A DNA stretch of 64,000 nucleotides, taken from the NCBI GenBank assembly GCA_026874595.1, contig CM049322.1:55738386-55802385 (forward strand), given 5' to 3'. Of this stretch, positions 12,534 to 24,227 are shown in pieces (positions within the stretch are counted from its first letter, which is position 1; each line of letters starts with the position of its first letter). The position numbers and the translations under genes were made by a program. Source of the stretch: Sipunculus nudus. Taxonomy: Eukaryota > Annelida > Sipuncula > Golfingiida > Sipunculidae. The notes under the pieces were generated by a model. It was given only the letters and a program-made list of their open reading frames with translations, did not search any database and had not been told where the DNA came from.

Positions 12534-14444
12534 GCCGCCGTAAATGCGTGTATCTAAAGCAAGATCAAATATGAAATTTAAAGAATCAGAAAAATATGAA
12601 AAAATTGTAAATGGTATAATATAGCACTTTTTCACTGTCCTCAACTCAAAACAAAACAACTGATATGGATCAGGAACCTTTGTCAAGATTCTGTTTATTT
12701 TGATATATTCAGTGTGTGGGTTTCACCAATCGGTTTCGGACAAACAACTGGACAGTTGGTATACATATAGAATAATTATTAAACACATTAAAATAGTGTT
12801 CCATAAAAGCGACATGAGGCCTCTCTCGAGACGCTAACGTGTAAGATTTGGCATGATAACCAGCATATTCTTGTGATACCATTTCACATTAAATGAATCC
12901 AGTAGGTTTCTCGGTCTCATTTAAAGCTTTTTTTTCAGTAGTATGAATATGTTAACTAACATTATAATTCTACTGATTTCAGGGTGAGCTGGAGAATGCA
13001 GAGTTTAACTAAAGCAACACAACTCTACAAACGTGACTACTAGTCCCAGGAATTACGTAATGCCTATCCATGGAGTTAGATAATGAAGCCCTCGGGTGTA
13101 CAGATTTTATCCACTCAAGTCCGTGTTACTGACTATGTTCTATATAAAACATTTTATCATAAAATATATCATATATAATTATTGTGTCTAAACCCAATTT
13201 GAGCATGTAGTATACATCTATGGGAGGAAGGGCTGTATTGTTAATACAGGCGCCTATGGACATTGTAATGTTAACATATTTATTTCAGTATAACACAATA
13301 TACATAACGTCACAGTCAAATATATACAGAAGAGCAGAAAGATTAGTACATAACAGTGTAACGGATTCAAGTTTAGTAGTGACACATATATTTGATTTGA
13401 TTACAGGTCTATGCATGTAAAGACATATATTGCTCTCTATTTAGAGTTCAGTTAAATTTAATACGCACATTTGGTATTTACATGTTACGCCTAAGTCAAC
13501 TGCGTACTAGTGAAATATACATTTGGAAATGAGTAATGCATAATATTCAACACAGTATAAACATAGATGTGTATAACCATGTCTGTATGTCACCCCTTCA
13601 GAAAAGCTCATATGTACTGAATACGCCTGTTACGAATACATGCAATTCCACGTACATTTTAATGGTTATATATATTCAGTTGTACTACTATCATGTGAAA
13701 CACAGTTTATATCTGAAAGGTATCATACTTATAACATCAATCAATATTATTGTATATATCAATTATGTTAAAATGCATCCCAAATGCATTGTAGCCATTT
13801 GGTATTCCTGAAAATAAAACCAAGTCACCATTACTATCGAAAAATCACTGCATTTTTATAAATAGTATAACGAAAATAATATATTTGCATTCTATCTATT
13901 TTGTTATTTATAAGTTTATGTAGTTGTGATTGCAATTCCAATTTTATAAACAAATATACTGTGTTCATAATGCTGGAGGCCACTGCTGCAAATATGAGCA
14001 TCGCAAAACCATCCCGTAACAGAACGACTTTTGCTGGACACGTCATAATGAATTCAGGATATAATATTGCTTATGTTCTCACGGCAAGAAGAATGTTTCA
14101 ATACACCCGTCTAGGTCATGGAGTGCGGTAGGACTTCAGTAAATCAATTGACCAGACGGTTTCAATATCGCTATCTGGCACATGACTTATTTGGCCTTTT
14201 AGCCTAATTACAATATCAAGACTTGTTTTCACCAGATTCAAACCCGAAATAGATAAGGAGGGATATGTTTATGCTTCTCAATACATTCCTGGAAATTGGA
14301 ACTAGTCAAAACAAAGGTTATGACTTCAAGACTAAAAACAATATGTTATGTTGACATTTTAAACACATCCAAGGAACGCGTGATTAGGACCAGAACACAT
14401 AGTAATTATTGACGTCAAGATCACGTGACCCGATGCTGTACCTT
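12534..14444. other. Non-coding 3' flank of copy 1 (mirrored at 17144-19054)
   Basis: AT-rich sequence with small open frames of 60-90 codons that show no domain. The part 13.2-14.4 kb is homologous to the 3' flank of copy 2 at 56.0-56.9 kb, which marks it as part of the segmental duplication. Confidence 0.6.
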
Positions 14445-15284
14445 TTACTCTGGTGAACTGTTTCCTGGCTGATTTACAAACGCAGTTTGTTTACTCTCTA
14501 TTGGTACAACAGATTCAGCTGACGTTTTATTGTGCAACCTTTTGGCAGAGATAATTTCGGCGTCATCTCGCTTTCTCTTTGTACCACCAGGTGACGCTGA
14601 TTTACTCGTTGAGGCGATTTCCCCATCTAATACAACACGAGCAGAATGATGCAAGTCTTTAACATATTTCGAGGGCTTAGGTGTTCTCGCAGTTTTATTG
14701 CTCTGTTTTATTGCATACATAATATTTGACAAGTCAAATTCTGTGTTTGGCAGTTCTTCCTGCTGTAGTAAACTGGACAAAGTTTCCCTTTGCTTCCCCA
14801 CGAAAACTCCCTCATACGGCGTTTTCCCTTCAGGTGAGACAGTATTTATAAACCACTGAGTATGGCTCAGATAGTACGGCAGCTTTTTTTCTTTGTGATA
14901 AGGAAAATTGTCCCAGATGTCTTGGACGACCCTTTTCACACTTTCCGGTTCAACATCCGGTTGGATTCCTGCAATTATTTTGACATCTTGTAAAATCTCT
15001 TTCAGTTCCTGTATTAGAAAGTGTAAATACTCTTCGTCTCCAAATCCTGATTGTAGAATGTACGGCGGACCAAAATCAGTGAAAATTTGACCGAGTTGGG
15101 TTGCTATTGTTAGGGCATCATATTCTTTTATCGCCCTTAAGAAGGTATATCCGGACCATAATTCCTGGTATATCAGGATCGACGAGAATTCTCCTTCTGT
15201 GAGATCAGCAACATCCAATAACTCCAGATGGCCCCGGAAGTTGCGCACATGTTCTTCTATAGAAATATCAATAAACCGTCTCAT
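14445..15284 (-). CDS. Copy 1 terminal exon: degenerate integrase core (P1 left arm)
   Basis: The open frame has 279 codons. The likely exon begins at 15256 after acceptor tttctatag; codons MRRFIDISI upstream are intron read-through. Motifs are IATQLGQIFTDFGPP, ILQSGFGDEEYLHFL, LPYYLSHTQWFINT and KTPYEGVF, as in integrase cores of KRBA2/retroelement type. The catalytic Asp is Gly and the Glu is replaced (ESVKRV). The tail holds GGTKRKRDD, a likely nuclear signal. It is about 80 percent identical by eye to copy 2, highest in the fold core. Exons 2-5 plus the one carried base sum to 1,047 nt, divisible by three, as expected for a spliced frame. The partner large exon is broken, so expression is uncertain. 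Confidence 0.68.
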   Translation of the reverse strand: MRRFIDISIEEHVRNFRGHLELLDVADLTEGEFSSILIYQELWSGYTFLRAIKEYDALTIATQLGQIFTDFGPPYILQSGFGDEEYLHFLIQELKEILQDVKIIAGIQPDVEPESVKRVVQDIWDNFPYHKEKKLPYYLSHTQWFINTVSPEGKTPYEGVFVGKQRETLSSLLQQEELPNTEFDLSNIMYAIKQSNKTARTPKPSKYVKDLHHSARVVLDGEIASTSKSASPGGTKRKRDDAEIISAKRLHNKTSAESVVPIESKQTAFVNQPGNSSPE

Positions 15285-15729
15285 TCAGTATCATTCATAG
15301 CGACGGTTCCGATATCTCAAAGTAAAATCAAAATTACTTAAATACAAATGTTATTTTAAATCACCCAACTTTTATGAACATGGAAGAAAATTCAATATAT
15401 TTATGTAAACACTAAAAAAAACTATTTCGCTGTAATGTATTTATAAAAGATTATATTATTTTGTTCTATTTAATATAAATGATGTCTCCGTCATCTTCAG
15501 TCATCAACTATGACAATCAGAAGTATGTGGGTACCCTGCTAGCCAAATCACGTATGTAAAAACAACCGAATTAGGTTTAGTTTATGTCCTGAGGTAGTAA
15601 CTGTAAACCAGTAGTAACAGCTTAATAGTAGATTTTATATTTTTTTACGGAAAGGTTGTGCTCACAATGTAATTAAATACATGTGGTTTTCTTTTTAATG
15701 AAATTATCGCCATATGTTACATTACCCAC

Positions 15730-15800
15730 CTAATTCTTCAGGAGATAACGGCAATGTTTCTTCCGAGTGTTCCTGATGGTATTGGGATTCTTCTCCCTCT
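15730..15800 (-). CDS. Copy 1 linker exon 4, in the P1 loop
   Basis: The acceptor is tatcttcttag before 15800 and the donor is TTAG/GTGGGT after 15730. It is 71 nt with phase 2 in and 1 out, as in copy 2. The peptide is EGEESQYHQEHSEETLPL then SPEEL. The exon fills most of the single-copy 125-bp spacer, while its donor GT lies just inside the left arm and is therefore mirrored at 15859-15860. Confidence 0.58.
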
Positions 15801-15856
15801 CTAAGAAGATAAAAATACGACAAATGAAACCAGAACAATAAAAATGTTGCTCGAGC
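15732..15856. other. P1 loop (125 bp) carrying linker exon 4
   Basis: Single-copy spacer between the arms. It contains the 71-nt exon and its acceptor, and ends in the 8-bp palindrome gctcgagc at 15849-15856. It is homologous to 57974-58085 of copy 2. Confidence 0.85.
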
Positions 15857-16303
15857 AGGTGGGTAATGTAACATATGGCGATAATTTCATTAAAAAGAAA
15901 ACCACATGTATTTAATTACATTGTGAGCACAACCTTTCCGTAAAAAAATATAAAATCTACTATTTAGCTGTTACTACTGGTTTACAGTTACTACCTCAGG
16001 ACATAAACTAAACCTAATTCGGTTGTTTTTACATACGTGATTTGGCTAGCAGGGTACCCACATACTTCTGATTGTCATAGTTGATGACTGAAGATGACGG
16101 AGACATCATTTATATTAAATAGAACAAAATAATATAATCTTTTATAAATACATTACAGCGAAATAGTTTTTTTTAGTGTTTACATAAATATATTGAATTT
16201 TCTTCCATGTTCATAAAAGTTGGGTGATTTAAAATAACATTTGTATTTAAGTAATTTTGATTTTACTTTGAGATATCGGAACCGTCGCTATGAATGATAC
16301 TGA

Positions 16304-17143
16304 ATGAGACGGTTTATTGATATTTCTATAGAAGAACATGTGCGCAACTTCCGGGGCCATCTGGAGTTATTGGATGTTGCTGATCTCACAGAAGGAGAAT
16401 TCTCGTCGATCCTGATATACCAGGAATTATGGTCCGGATATACCTTCTTAAGGGCGATAAAAGAATATGATGCCCTAACAATAGCAACCCAACTCGGTCA
16501 AATTTTCACTGATTTTGGTCCGCCGTACATTCTACAATCAGGATTTGGAGACGAAGAGTATTTACACTTTCTAATACAGGAACTGAAAGAGATTTTACAA
16601 GATGTCAAAATAATTGCAGGAATCCAACCGGATGTTGAGCCGGAAAGTGTGAAAAGGGTCGTCCAAGACGTCTGGGACAATTTTCCTTATCACAAAGAAA
16701 AAAAGCTGCCGTACTATCTGAGCCATACTCAGTGGTTTATAAATACTGTCTCACCTGAAGGGAAAACGCCGTATGAGGGAGTTTTCGTGGGGAAGCAAAG
16801 GGAAACTTTGTCCAGTTTACTACAGCAGGAAGAACTGCCAAACACAGAATTTGACTTGTCAAATATTATGTATGCAATAAAACAGAGCAATAAAACTGCG
16901 AGAACACCTAAGCCCTCGAAATATGTTAAAGACTTGCATCATTCTGCTCGTGTTGTATTAGATGGGGAAATCGCCTCAACGAGTAAATCAGCGTCACCTG
17001 GTGGTACAAAGAGAAAGCGAGATGACGCCGAAATTATCTCTGCCAAAAGGTTGCACAATAAAACGTCAGCTGAATCTGTTGTACCAATAGAGAGTAAACA
17101 AACTGCGTTTGTAAATCAGCCAGGAAACAGTTCACCAGAGTAA
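16304..17143 (+). CDS. Inverted twin of the integrase-core exon (P1 right arm)
   Basis: Mirror image of 14445-15284 (coordinates sum to 31588), 279 codons with one amino-acid change (DIWDN to DVWDN, A to G). It keeps the acceptor tttctatag before 16332. On the plus strand it has no linker exon 4 upstream, only a mirrored 5' splice site (AG/GTGGGT at 15857-15864), so it is probably an orphan. If transcribed it would be antisense to the left-arm exon. Confidence 0.6.
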   Translation: MRRFIDISIEEHVRNFRGHLELLDVADLTEGEFSSILIYQELWSGYTFLRAIKEYDALTIATQLGQIFTDFGPPYILQSGFGDEEYLHFLIQELKEILQDVKIIAGIQPDVEPESVKRVVQDVWDNFPYHKEKKLPYYLSHTQWFINTVSPEGKTPYEGVFVGKQRETLSSLLQQEELPNTEFDLSNIMYAIKQSNKTARTPKPSKYVKDLHHSARVVLDGEIASTSKSASPGGTKRKRDDAEIISAKRLHNKTSAESVVPIESKQTAFVNQPGNSSPE

Positions 17144-19054
17144 AAGGTACAGCATCGGGTCACGTGATCTTGACGTCAATAATTACTATGTGTTCTGGTC
17201 CTAATCACGCGTTCCTTGGATGTGTTTAAAATGTCAACATAACATATTGTTTTTAGTCTTGAAGTCATAACCTTTGTTTTGACTAGTTCCAATTTCCAGG
17301 AATGTATTGAGAAGCATAAACATATCCCTCCTTATCTATTTCGGGTTTGAATCTGGTGAAAACAAGTCTTGATATTGTAATTAGGCTAAAAGGCCAAATA
17401 AGTCATGTGCCAGATAGCGATATTGAAACCGTCTGGTCAATTGATTTACTGAAGTCCTACCGCACTCCATGACCTAGACGGGTGTATTGAAACATTCTTC
17501 TTGCCGTGAGAACATAAGCAATATTATATCCTGAATTCATTATGACGTGTCCAGCAAAAGTCGTTCTGTTACGGGATGGTTTTGCGATGCTCATATTTGC
17601 AGCAGTGGCCTCCAGCATTATGAACACAGTATATTTGTTTATAAAATTGGAATTGCAATCACAACTACATAAACTTATAAATAACAAAATAGATAGAATG
17701 CAAATATATTATTTTCGTTATACTATTTATAAAAATGCAGTGATTTTTCGATAGTAATGGTGACTTGGTTTTATTTTCAGGAATACCAAATGGCTACAAT
17801 GCATTTGGGATGCATTTTAACATAATTGATATATACAATAATATTGATTGATGTTATAAGTATGATACCTTTCAGATATAAACTGTGTTTCACATGATAG
17901 TAGTACAACTGAATATATATAACCATTAAAATGTACGTGGAATTGCATGTATTCGTAACAGGCGTATTCAGTACATATGAGCTTTTCTGAAGGGGTGACA
18001 TACAGACATGGTTATACACATCTATGTTTATACTGTGTTGAATATTATGCATTACTCATTTCCAAATGTATATTTCACTAGTACGCAGTTGACTTAGGCG
18101 TAACATGTAAATACCAAATGTGCGTATTAAATTTAACTGAACTCTAAATAGAGAGCAATATATGTCTTTACATGCATAGACCTGTAATCAAATCAAATAT
18201 ATGTGTCACTACTAAACTTGAATCCGTTACACTGTTATGTACTAATCTTTCTGCTCTTCTGTATATATTTGACTGTGACGTTATGTATATTGTGTTATAC
18301 TGAAATAAATATGTTAACATTACAATGTCCATAGGCGCCTGTATTAACAATACAGCCCTTCCTCCCATAGATGTATACTACATGCTCAAATTGGGTTTAG
18401 ACACAATAATTATATATGATATATTTTATGATAAAATGTTTTATATAGAACATAGTCAGTAACACGGACTTGAGTGGATAAAATCTGTACACCCGAGGGC
18501 TTCATTATCTAACTCCATGGATAGGCATTACGTAATTCCTGGGACTAGTAGTCACGTTTGTAGAGTTGTGTTGCTTTAGTTAAACTCTGCATTCTCCAGC
18601 TCACCCTGAAATCAGTAGAATTATAATGTTAGTTAACATATTCATACTACTGAAAAAAAAGCTTTAAATGAGACCGAGAAACCTACTGGATTCATTTAAT
18701 GTGAAATGGTATCACAAGAATATGCTGGTTATCATGCCAAATCTTACACGTTAGCGTCTCGAGAGAGGCCTCATGTCGCTTTTATGGAACACTATTTTAA
18801 TGTGTTTAATAATTATTCTATATGTATACCAACTGTCCAGTTGTTTGTCCGAAACCGATTGGTGAAACCCACACACTGAATATATCAAAATAAACAGAAT
18901 CTTGACAAAGGTTCCTGATCCATATCAGTTGTTTTGTTTTGAGTTGAGGACAGTGAAAAAGTGCTATATTATACCATTTACAATTTTTTCATATTTTTCT
19001 GATTCTTTAAATTTCATATTTGATCTTGCTTTAGATACACGCATTTACGGCGGC

Positions 19055-21350
19055 ATGTTCTCTTTGGATGATAACGTGAATACGAGAGACTGCGGAGGTA
19101 TGCTCTCCCTGAGTGACTGCGGAGGTATGCTCTCCCTGAGTGATTACGGAGGTATCCTCTCGCTGAGTGATTACGGAGGTATGCTCTCCCTGAGTCATTA
19201 CGGAGGTGTGCTCTCTCTGAGTGATTACGGAGGTATGCTCTCCCTGAGTGATTACGGAGGTATGCTCTGAGTGATTACGGAGGTATGCTCTGTCTGAGTG
19301 ATTACGGAGGTATGCTCTGTCTGAGTGATTACGGAGGTATGCTCTCCCTGAGTGATTACGGAGGTATGCTCTGTCTGAGTGATTACGGAGGTATGCTCTG
19401 TCTGAGTGATTTCGGAAGTATGCTCACTCTGAGTGTTTACGGATGTATGCTCTCTCTGAGTGATTACGGAGGTATGCTCTCCCTGAGTGATTACGAAGGT
19501 ATGCTCTCTCTGAGTGATTACGGAGGTATGCTCTGTCTGAGTGATTACGGATGTATGCTCTCCCTGAGTGATTAGGGAGGTATGCTCTGTCTGAGTGATT
19601 TCGGAGGTATGCTCACTCTGAGTGATTACGGAGGTATGCTCTCTCTGAGTGATTACGGAGGTATGCTCTGTCTGAGTGATTACGGAGGTATGCTCTCTCT
19701 GAGTGATTACGGAGGTATGCTCTGTCTGAGTGATTACGGAGGTATGCTCTCTCTGAGTGATTATGGAGGTATGCTCTCTCTGAGTGATTAAGGAGGTATG
19801 CTCTCTCTGAGTGATTAGGGAGGTATGCTCTCTCTGAGTGATTACGGAGGTATGCTGTCTCTGAGTGATGACGGAGGTATGCTCTCTCTGAGTGATTACG
19901 GAGGTATGCTCTGTCTGAGTGATTTCGGAGGTATGCTCTCTCTGAGTGATTACGGAGGTATGCTCTCTCTGAGTGATTACGGAGGTATGCTCTCTCTAAG
20001 TGATTAGGGAGGTATGCTCTCTCTGAGTGATTAGGGAGGTATGCTCTCTGAGTGATTACGGAGGTATGCTCTCTCTTAGTGATTACGAAGGTATGCTCTC
20101 TCTGAGTGATAACGAAGGTATGCTGTCTCTGAGTGATGACGGAGGTATGCTCTCTCTGAGTGATTACGGAGGTATGCTCTCTCTGAGTGATAACGGAGGT
20201 ATGCTGTCTCTGAGTGATTATGGAGGTATGCTCTCTCTGAGTGAATACGGAGGTATGCTCTCTCTGAGTGATTACGGAGGTATGCTCTCTCTAAGTGATT
20301 AGGGAGGTATGCTCTCTCTGAGTGATTAGGGAGGTATGCTCTCTGAGTGATTACGGAGGTATGCTCTCTCTTAGTGATTACGAAGGTATGCTCTCTCTGA
20401 GTGATTACGGAGGTATGCTGTCTCTGAGTGATTATGGAGGTATGCTCTCTCTTAGTGATTACGGAGGTATGCTCTGTCTGAGTGATAACGGAGGTATGCT
20501 GTCTCTGAGTGATTATGGAGGTATGCTCTCTCTGAGTGATTACGGAGGTATGCTCTCTCTGAGTGATTACGGAGGTATGCTCTCTCTGAGTGATTACGGA
20601 GGTATGCTCTCTCTGAGTGATAACGGAGGTATGCTGTCTCTGAGTGATTATGGAGGTATGCTCTCTCTGAGTGATTACGGAGGTATGCTCTCTCTGAGTG
20701 ATTACGGAGGTATGCTCTCTCTAAGTGATTAGGGAGGTATGCTCTCTCTGAGTGATTAGGGAGGTATGCTCTCTGAGTGATTACGGAGGTATGCTCTCTC
20801 TTAGTGATTACGAAGGTATGCTCTCTCTGAGTGATAACGGAGGTATGCTGTCTCTGAGTGATTATGGAGGTATGCTGTCTCTGAGTGATAACGGAGGTAT
20901 GCTGTCTCTGAGTGATTATGGAGGTATGCTCTCTCTGAGTGATTACGGAGGTATGCTCTCTCTGAGTGATTACGGAGGTATGCTCTCTCTGAGTGATTAC
21001 GGAGGTATGCTCTCTCTGAGTGATAACGGAGGTATACTTTTGTCTGAGTGATTATGGAGGTATGCTCTCTCTGAGTGATTACGGAGGTATGCTCTCTCTG
21101 AGTGATTACGGAGGTATGCTCTCTATGAGTGATTACGGAGGAATGCTCTCTCTGAGTGATTACGGAGGTATGCTCTTTCTGAGTAATTACGGAGGTATGC
21201 TCTCTCTGAGTGATTATGGAGGTATGCTCTCTCTGAGTAATTACGGAGGTATGCTCTCTCTGAGTGATTACGGAGGTATGCTCTCCCTGAGTGATTACGG
21301 GGGTATATGCTCTCTCTGGGGGATTACGAAGGTATGCTCTCTGTGAGTGG
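19055..21350 (-). repeat. 27-bp minisatellite, mirrored array
   Basis: Reverse complement of the array at 10238-12533 with equal total length and only substitutions. One example is a GGML to GSML codon variant near 19407; another is gtgaatacgg at about 20241. Confidence 0.95.
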
Positions 21351-21354
21351 AAAC

Positions 21355-22152
21355 GGAGGTCCATACCACCATAGCACAGACATACTAGCCATGTCCATAC
21401 AAGGAGCATACAGACAGACTAGCCATGTCCATACCACCAACGCACAGACAGGCTAGCCATGTCCATACCACAAACGCACAGACAGAATAGCCATGTTCAT
21501 ACAATGAGCATACAGACAGGCTAGCCATGTCCATACTACCAACGCACAGACAGGCTAGCCATATCAATCCCACCAACGCAGAGACAGACTAGCCATGTCC
21601 TTACAAGGAGCATACCGACAGGCTAGCCATGTCCATACCTAGTACTAATTTACACACAGATTAGCCATGTCCTGACAACCAGCGTACAAACGCACTAGCT
21701 ATGTCTTCACCACCAGCGTACACACAGATTAACCATGTCCTTACCACCAGCGTACACACAGATTAACCATGTCGATACCATCAGCGTTAACACAGTTTAG
21801 CCATATTCATACCACAAACGCACAGACATAATTGCCATGTCAATACCACCAGCGTACACACAGACTAGCCTTGTCCATACTACCAACGCACAGACAGGCT
21901 AGCCATGTCCATACAACCAACGCAGAGACAGACTAGCCATGTCCATACAAGGAGTATACCGACAGGCTAGCCATATCCATACCACAAACGTACATACAAA
22001 ATTGCAATGTCCGTACCACCAGCGTACACACAGACTATCCATGTCCATATCACCAGCGTACAGACAGACCAGCCATGTCCTTACCACCGGCGTACACACA
22101 GATTAACCATGTCCATACCACCAGCGTTCATACACACTAGCTATGTCTGTAC
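21355..22152 (-). repeat. 34-bp minisatellite, mirrored segment
   Basis: Reverse complement of 9436-10233 (phrase tagccatgtccataccacc). It ends sharply at the P1/P2 junction. Confidence 0.92.
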
Positions 22153-22590
22153 AGATAATAAATGAACATTATTTTTAACAAAAGATAAACAAAAAAATAA
22201 CCTATCGTGCACAATATTGAAGCAAAAGAATGATTACAGAATGAGGTAATTCAATATATATTTTCAACATATCAGGCCAGCTTATGGCGGTATAGGTCAT
22301 AGGTCACATGCATAATTATCTTCACTTTACATCTGATCTGTCAGATGAGAGGGAGAGTAAAAAAGTTGTGAAACATACACAGGAGATTTATTCTTAAATG
22401 ACTCATTCATTAGCATATGCAGCTTTTCATGGAAACATAAAAAAAATAAGAAAATTATCCAAAAGAAAATTAAAAAATTGTGGAAACATATAAGTGGAAT
22501 ATAGAAGAGTAGTAACAGAAGTAAGATTGGAATTTGGGATTCACGTGATACATCCGATTGATGTTTATGGATGTTTTCAAAATGTTTCAG

Positions 22591-22661
22591 ACTACTCGTG
22601 TCATCCCTGACGATATTCAGGACCAAGTTATAGAAGATAAAAGCAATGTGCTTCTGATAGG
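22591..22661 (+). pseudogene. Inverted orphan copy of linker exon 3 (P2 left arm)
   Basis: Mirror of 25677-25747, with both splice sites kept (aatgtttcag acceptor, GG/GTAAGA donor) but on the plus strand. There is no upstream helicase exon to join. It is a by-product of the palindrome. Confidence 0.6.
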
Positions 22662-23039
22662 GTAAGAATCTTAATTGAATCCAGACAAAGTCGGGATACT
22701 ATGGATTCATGGCGGTCTCTCCGCCGCCTCCGCCACGGCCGCCGCCGCAGAAAAAAATCTTGTGAGCTGGATAAAAATATTTCACTGATCTTTATCAAAC
22801 GTTACATGTGTATAGATATAGGTAAGATGACGAAGCCTAATTAAAATGGGGTCATGACCTTTGTTGGAGACTGATCTTGACCTTAAATAGGTGCAATTTT
22901 GATGAAAATAACACAAATTCCTAAATATCTCAAGAAAGCTTGCATGGATTGGTCCAAAAATCAAGGTGACCAAAGACCTTAGATAGCCTTGTGAAATGCC
23001 GGAAATGATGCCGCCCACTATTAACTTTGCTTGTTTTTA

Positions 23040-23850
23040 ACGCCTTTTAATACCCTCATAATTTCCACTTGACATTACTGTGAGCATTATTAGTAAAAAA
23101 ACTAATGGACAGATTTCTTTCATAGTATGAACATGTAGAGAGATGGGATATTGGATGAGATCTATTTAAATTTTTAGGTCATGACCTTTACCATGAGAGT
23201 GGCCTTGACCTTAAATAGTTCTATATTTAGTGAAAATCACACACCTCTTATAATATCTCCAGTTTTGATAGCCACATGGTTTTCAAACGTGACTTATGTA
23301 TGGCCCACCACCAAAGTAAGAACCCTATATGTTCTAGGGTCATGAGGTCAAAGGTCAAGGTCACATGACTAACATCTTTAAAGATATTGTGAATGCAATT
23401 TAAGCTCAACTTTTCATCTCAGATGTTCCATCTTGAACATATAGCTCACCTGCCAATAGTGGATGATCCATATCAATTTTGGGGTCACCATGTCAAAGGT
23501 CAAGGCCACAGGAGCCATCTGTCAAAAAATTAGTTTTCGGATGATAATTCAAGCTTTTTTATGTATGGATTTCAAACTTATCCCATCAATAAAGTAAGAC
23601 CTCTATTGATTTTGAGGCCATGAGGTCAAAGGTCAAGGTCACAGGACACGCATCTTTAAAAAGATTGTGGATGCATTTTAAGCCAAACTTTTAATCACAG
23701 ATCCTTCACCTTGTAGATATAGCTCACCTACCAATAGAGGAAGATCCATATCAATTTTGGCCTTACGGGGTCAAAGGGGAAAGTCACAGGGGCCATCTGT
23801 CCAAAAATTAGTTTCTCGATGATAATTCCAGCTTATATTGATATATGGAT
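23040..23850 (+). repeat. Dispersed repeat block with AGGTCA triplets (P2 left arm; mirrored at 24489-25300)
   Basis: Imperfect ~250-300-bp units alternate phrases such as atgaggtcaaaggtcaagg and agctcacctgccaatag. The block is an insertion relative to copy 2, whose intron 3 is only 187 bp. Related phrases recur at 37.2-38.1 kb (ctccctattggcaggtgag). No protein is encoded; open frames of 60-99 codons here have no conserved features. Confidence 0.7.
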
Positions 23851-24111
23851 TTCAAATGAAATTCAAATATTTGTGACCTTGGCTCTGTCATGTGTCAATT
23901 TATACTTCAGAATAAGGATGCCTATTAAAGAAGGGGGAATGCTTTATATGTCTGGGGATACTACGGCATCTCTAATACCAGAAATTTCTAGTTTATATTG
24001 ATATCATTGTATTTCTTTAAGAAAAAGAAAAACATTGATCAATCTGTTTTGACGTTATAATTCCACATATTTCCTCAATACAATAAATTTTATATCAACA
24101 AAATTTTATTT

Positions 24112-24227
24112 AAGTTATAAAATAATTCAATTTTTCATTTTTTTAGATCCTTGAGGCATCGGATTTCTTCTTCATCCCTAGGAAGATGGAAGTACAACAA
24201 AAAAGATGGATCCTTTGCAAAGTTATA
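24112..24227. other. P2 loop (116 bp)
   Basis: Holds the 3' splice site and start of a linker exon 4 relative. The 14-bp direct repeat aagttataaaataa occurs at 24112-24125 and 24220-24233, bracketing the loop, as expected of a microhomology-driven template switch. Confidence 0.8.
24120..24177 (-). pseudogene. Truncated linker exon 4 relative in the P2 loop
   Basis: Minus strand: the acceptor cttcctag before 24177, then G GAT GAA GAA GAA ATC CGA, giving DEEEI like the EEEES of exon 4. The frame hits TGA within about 14 codons and no GT donor is visible before it. The upstream intron (ataactttgcaaaggatcc) matches copy 2 near 58.1 kb. It is the start of a second exon 4 cut off by the palindrome axis. 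Confidence 0.5.

Larger units (their letters stand above)
9436..15731 (+). repeat. Palindrome P1, left arm (6,296 bp)
   Basis: Every base x pairs with 31588-x; checked at the outer edge (gtacagacatag), in both minisatellites, in the integrase exon and at the inner edge (attacccacct). The arm holds part of the 34-bp minisatellite, the 27-bp minisatellite, 1.9 kb of 3' flank and the integrase exon. Only scattered substitutions are seen between arms and no net indel. Confidence 0.93.
15857..22152 (-). repeat. Palindrome P1, right arm (6,296 bp)
   Basis: Reverse complement of 9436-15731. It begins aggtgggtaatgt and ends gtctgtac. The outer end lies inside the 34-bp minisatellite, which then stops abruptly at 22152. 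Confidence 0.93.
22154..24111 (+). repeat. Palindrome P2, left arm (1,958 bp)
   Basis: Pairs with 24228-26184 (coordinate sum 48338 at the outer end, 48339 towards the centre, so one 1-bp indel). It begins gataataaatgaac one base after the end of P1. It holds the inverted exon 3, a CG-rich tract (22712-22752) and repeats with AGGTCA motifs. Confidence 0.93.

Noticed and set aside
10179-12686. Long repetitive frames on both strands (and mirror 18902-21409)
   Set aside because: Produced by a 27-bp minisatellite; open on both strands, broken by TAG variants, no start or splice context.
13220-14131. Small frames in the P1 arm flank (mirrored at 17457-18368)
   Set aside because: No domain; they appear twice only because of the palindrome.
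14908-15090. Plus-strand 60-codon frame inside the integrase exon (mirror 16498-16680)
   Set aside because: Antisense shadow of the integrase-core exon.
14445-15284. An independent integrase gene starting at MRRFIDISI
   Set aside because: A good acceptor at 15257 and phase agreement with the linker exons make it a terminal exon; the first codons are intron read-through.
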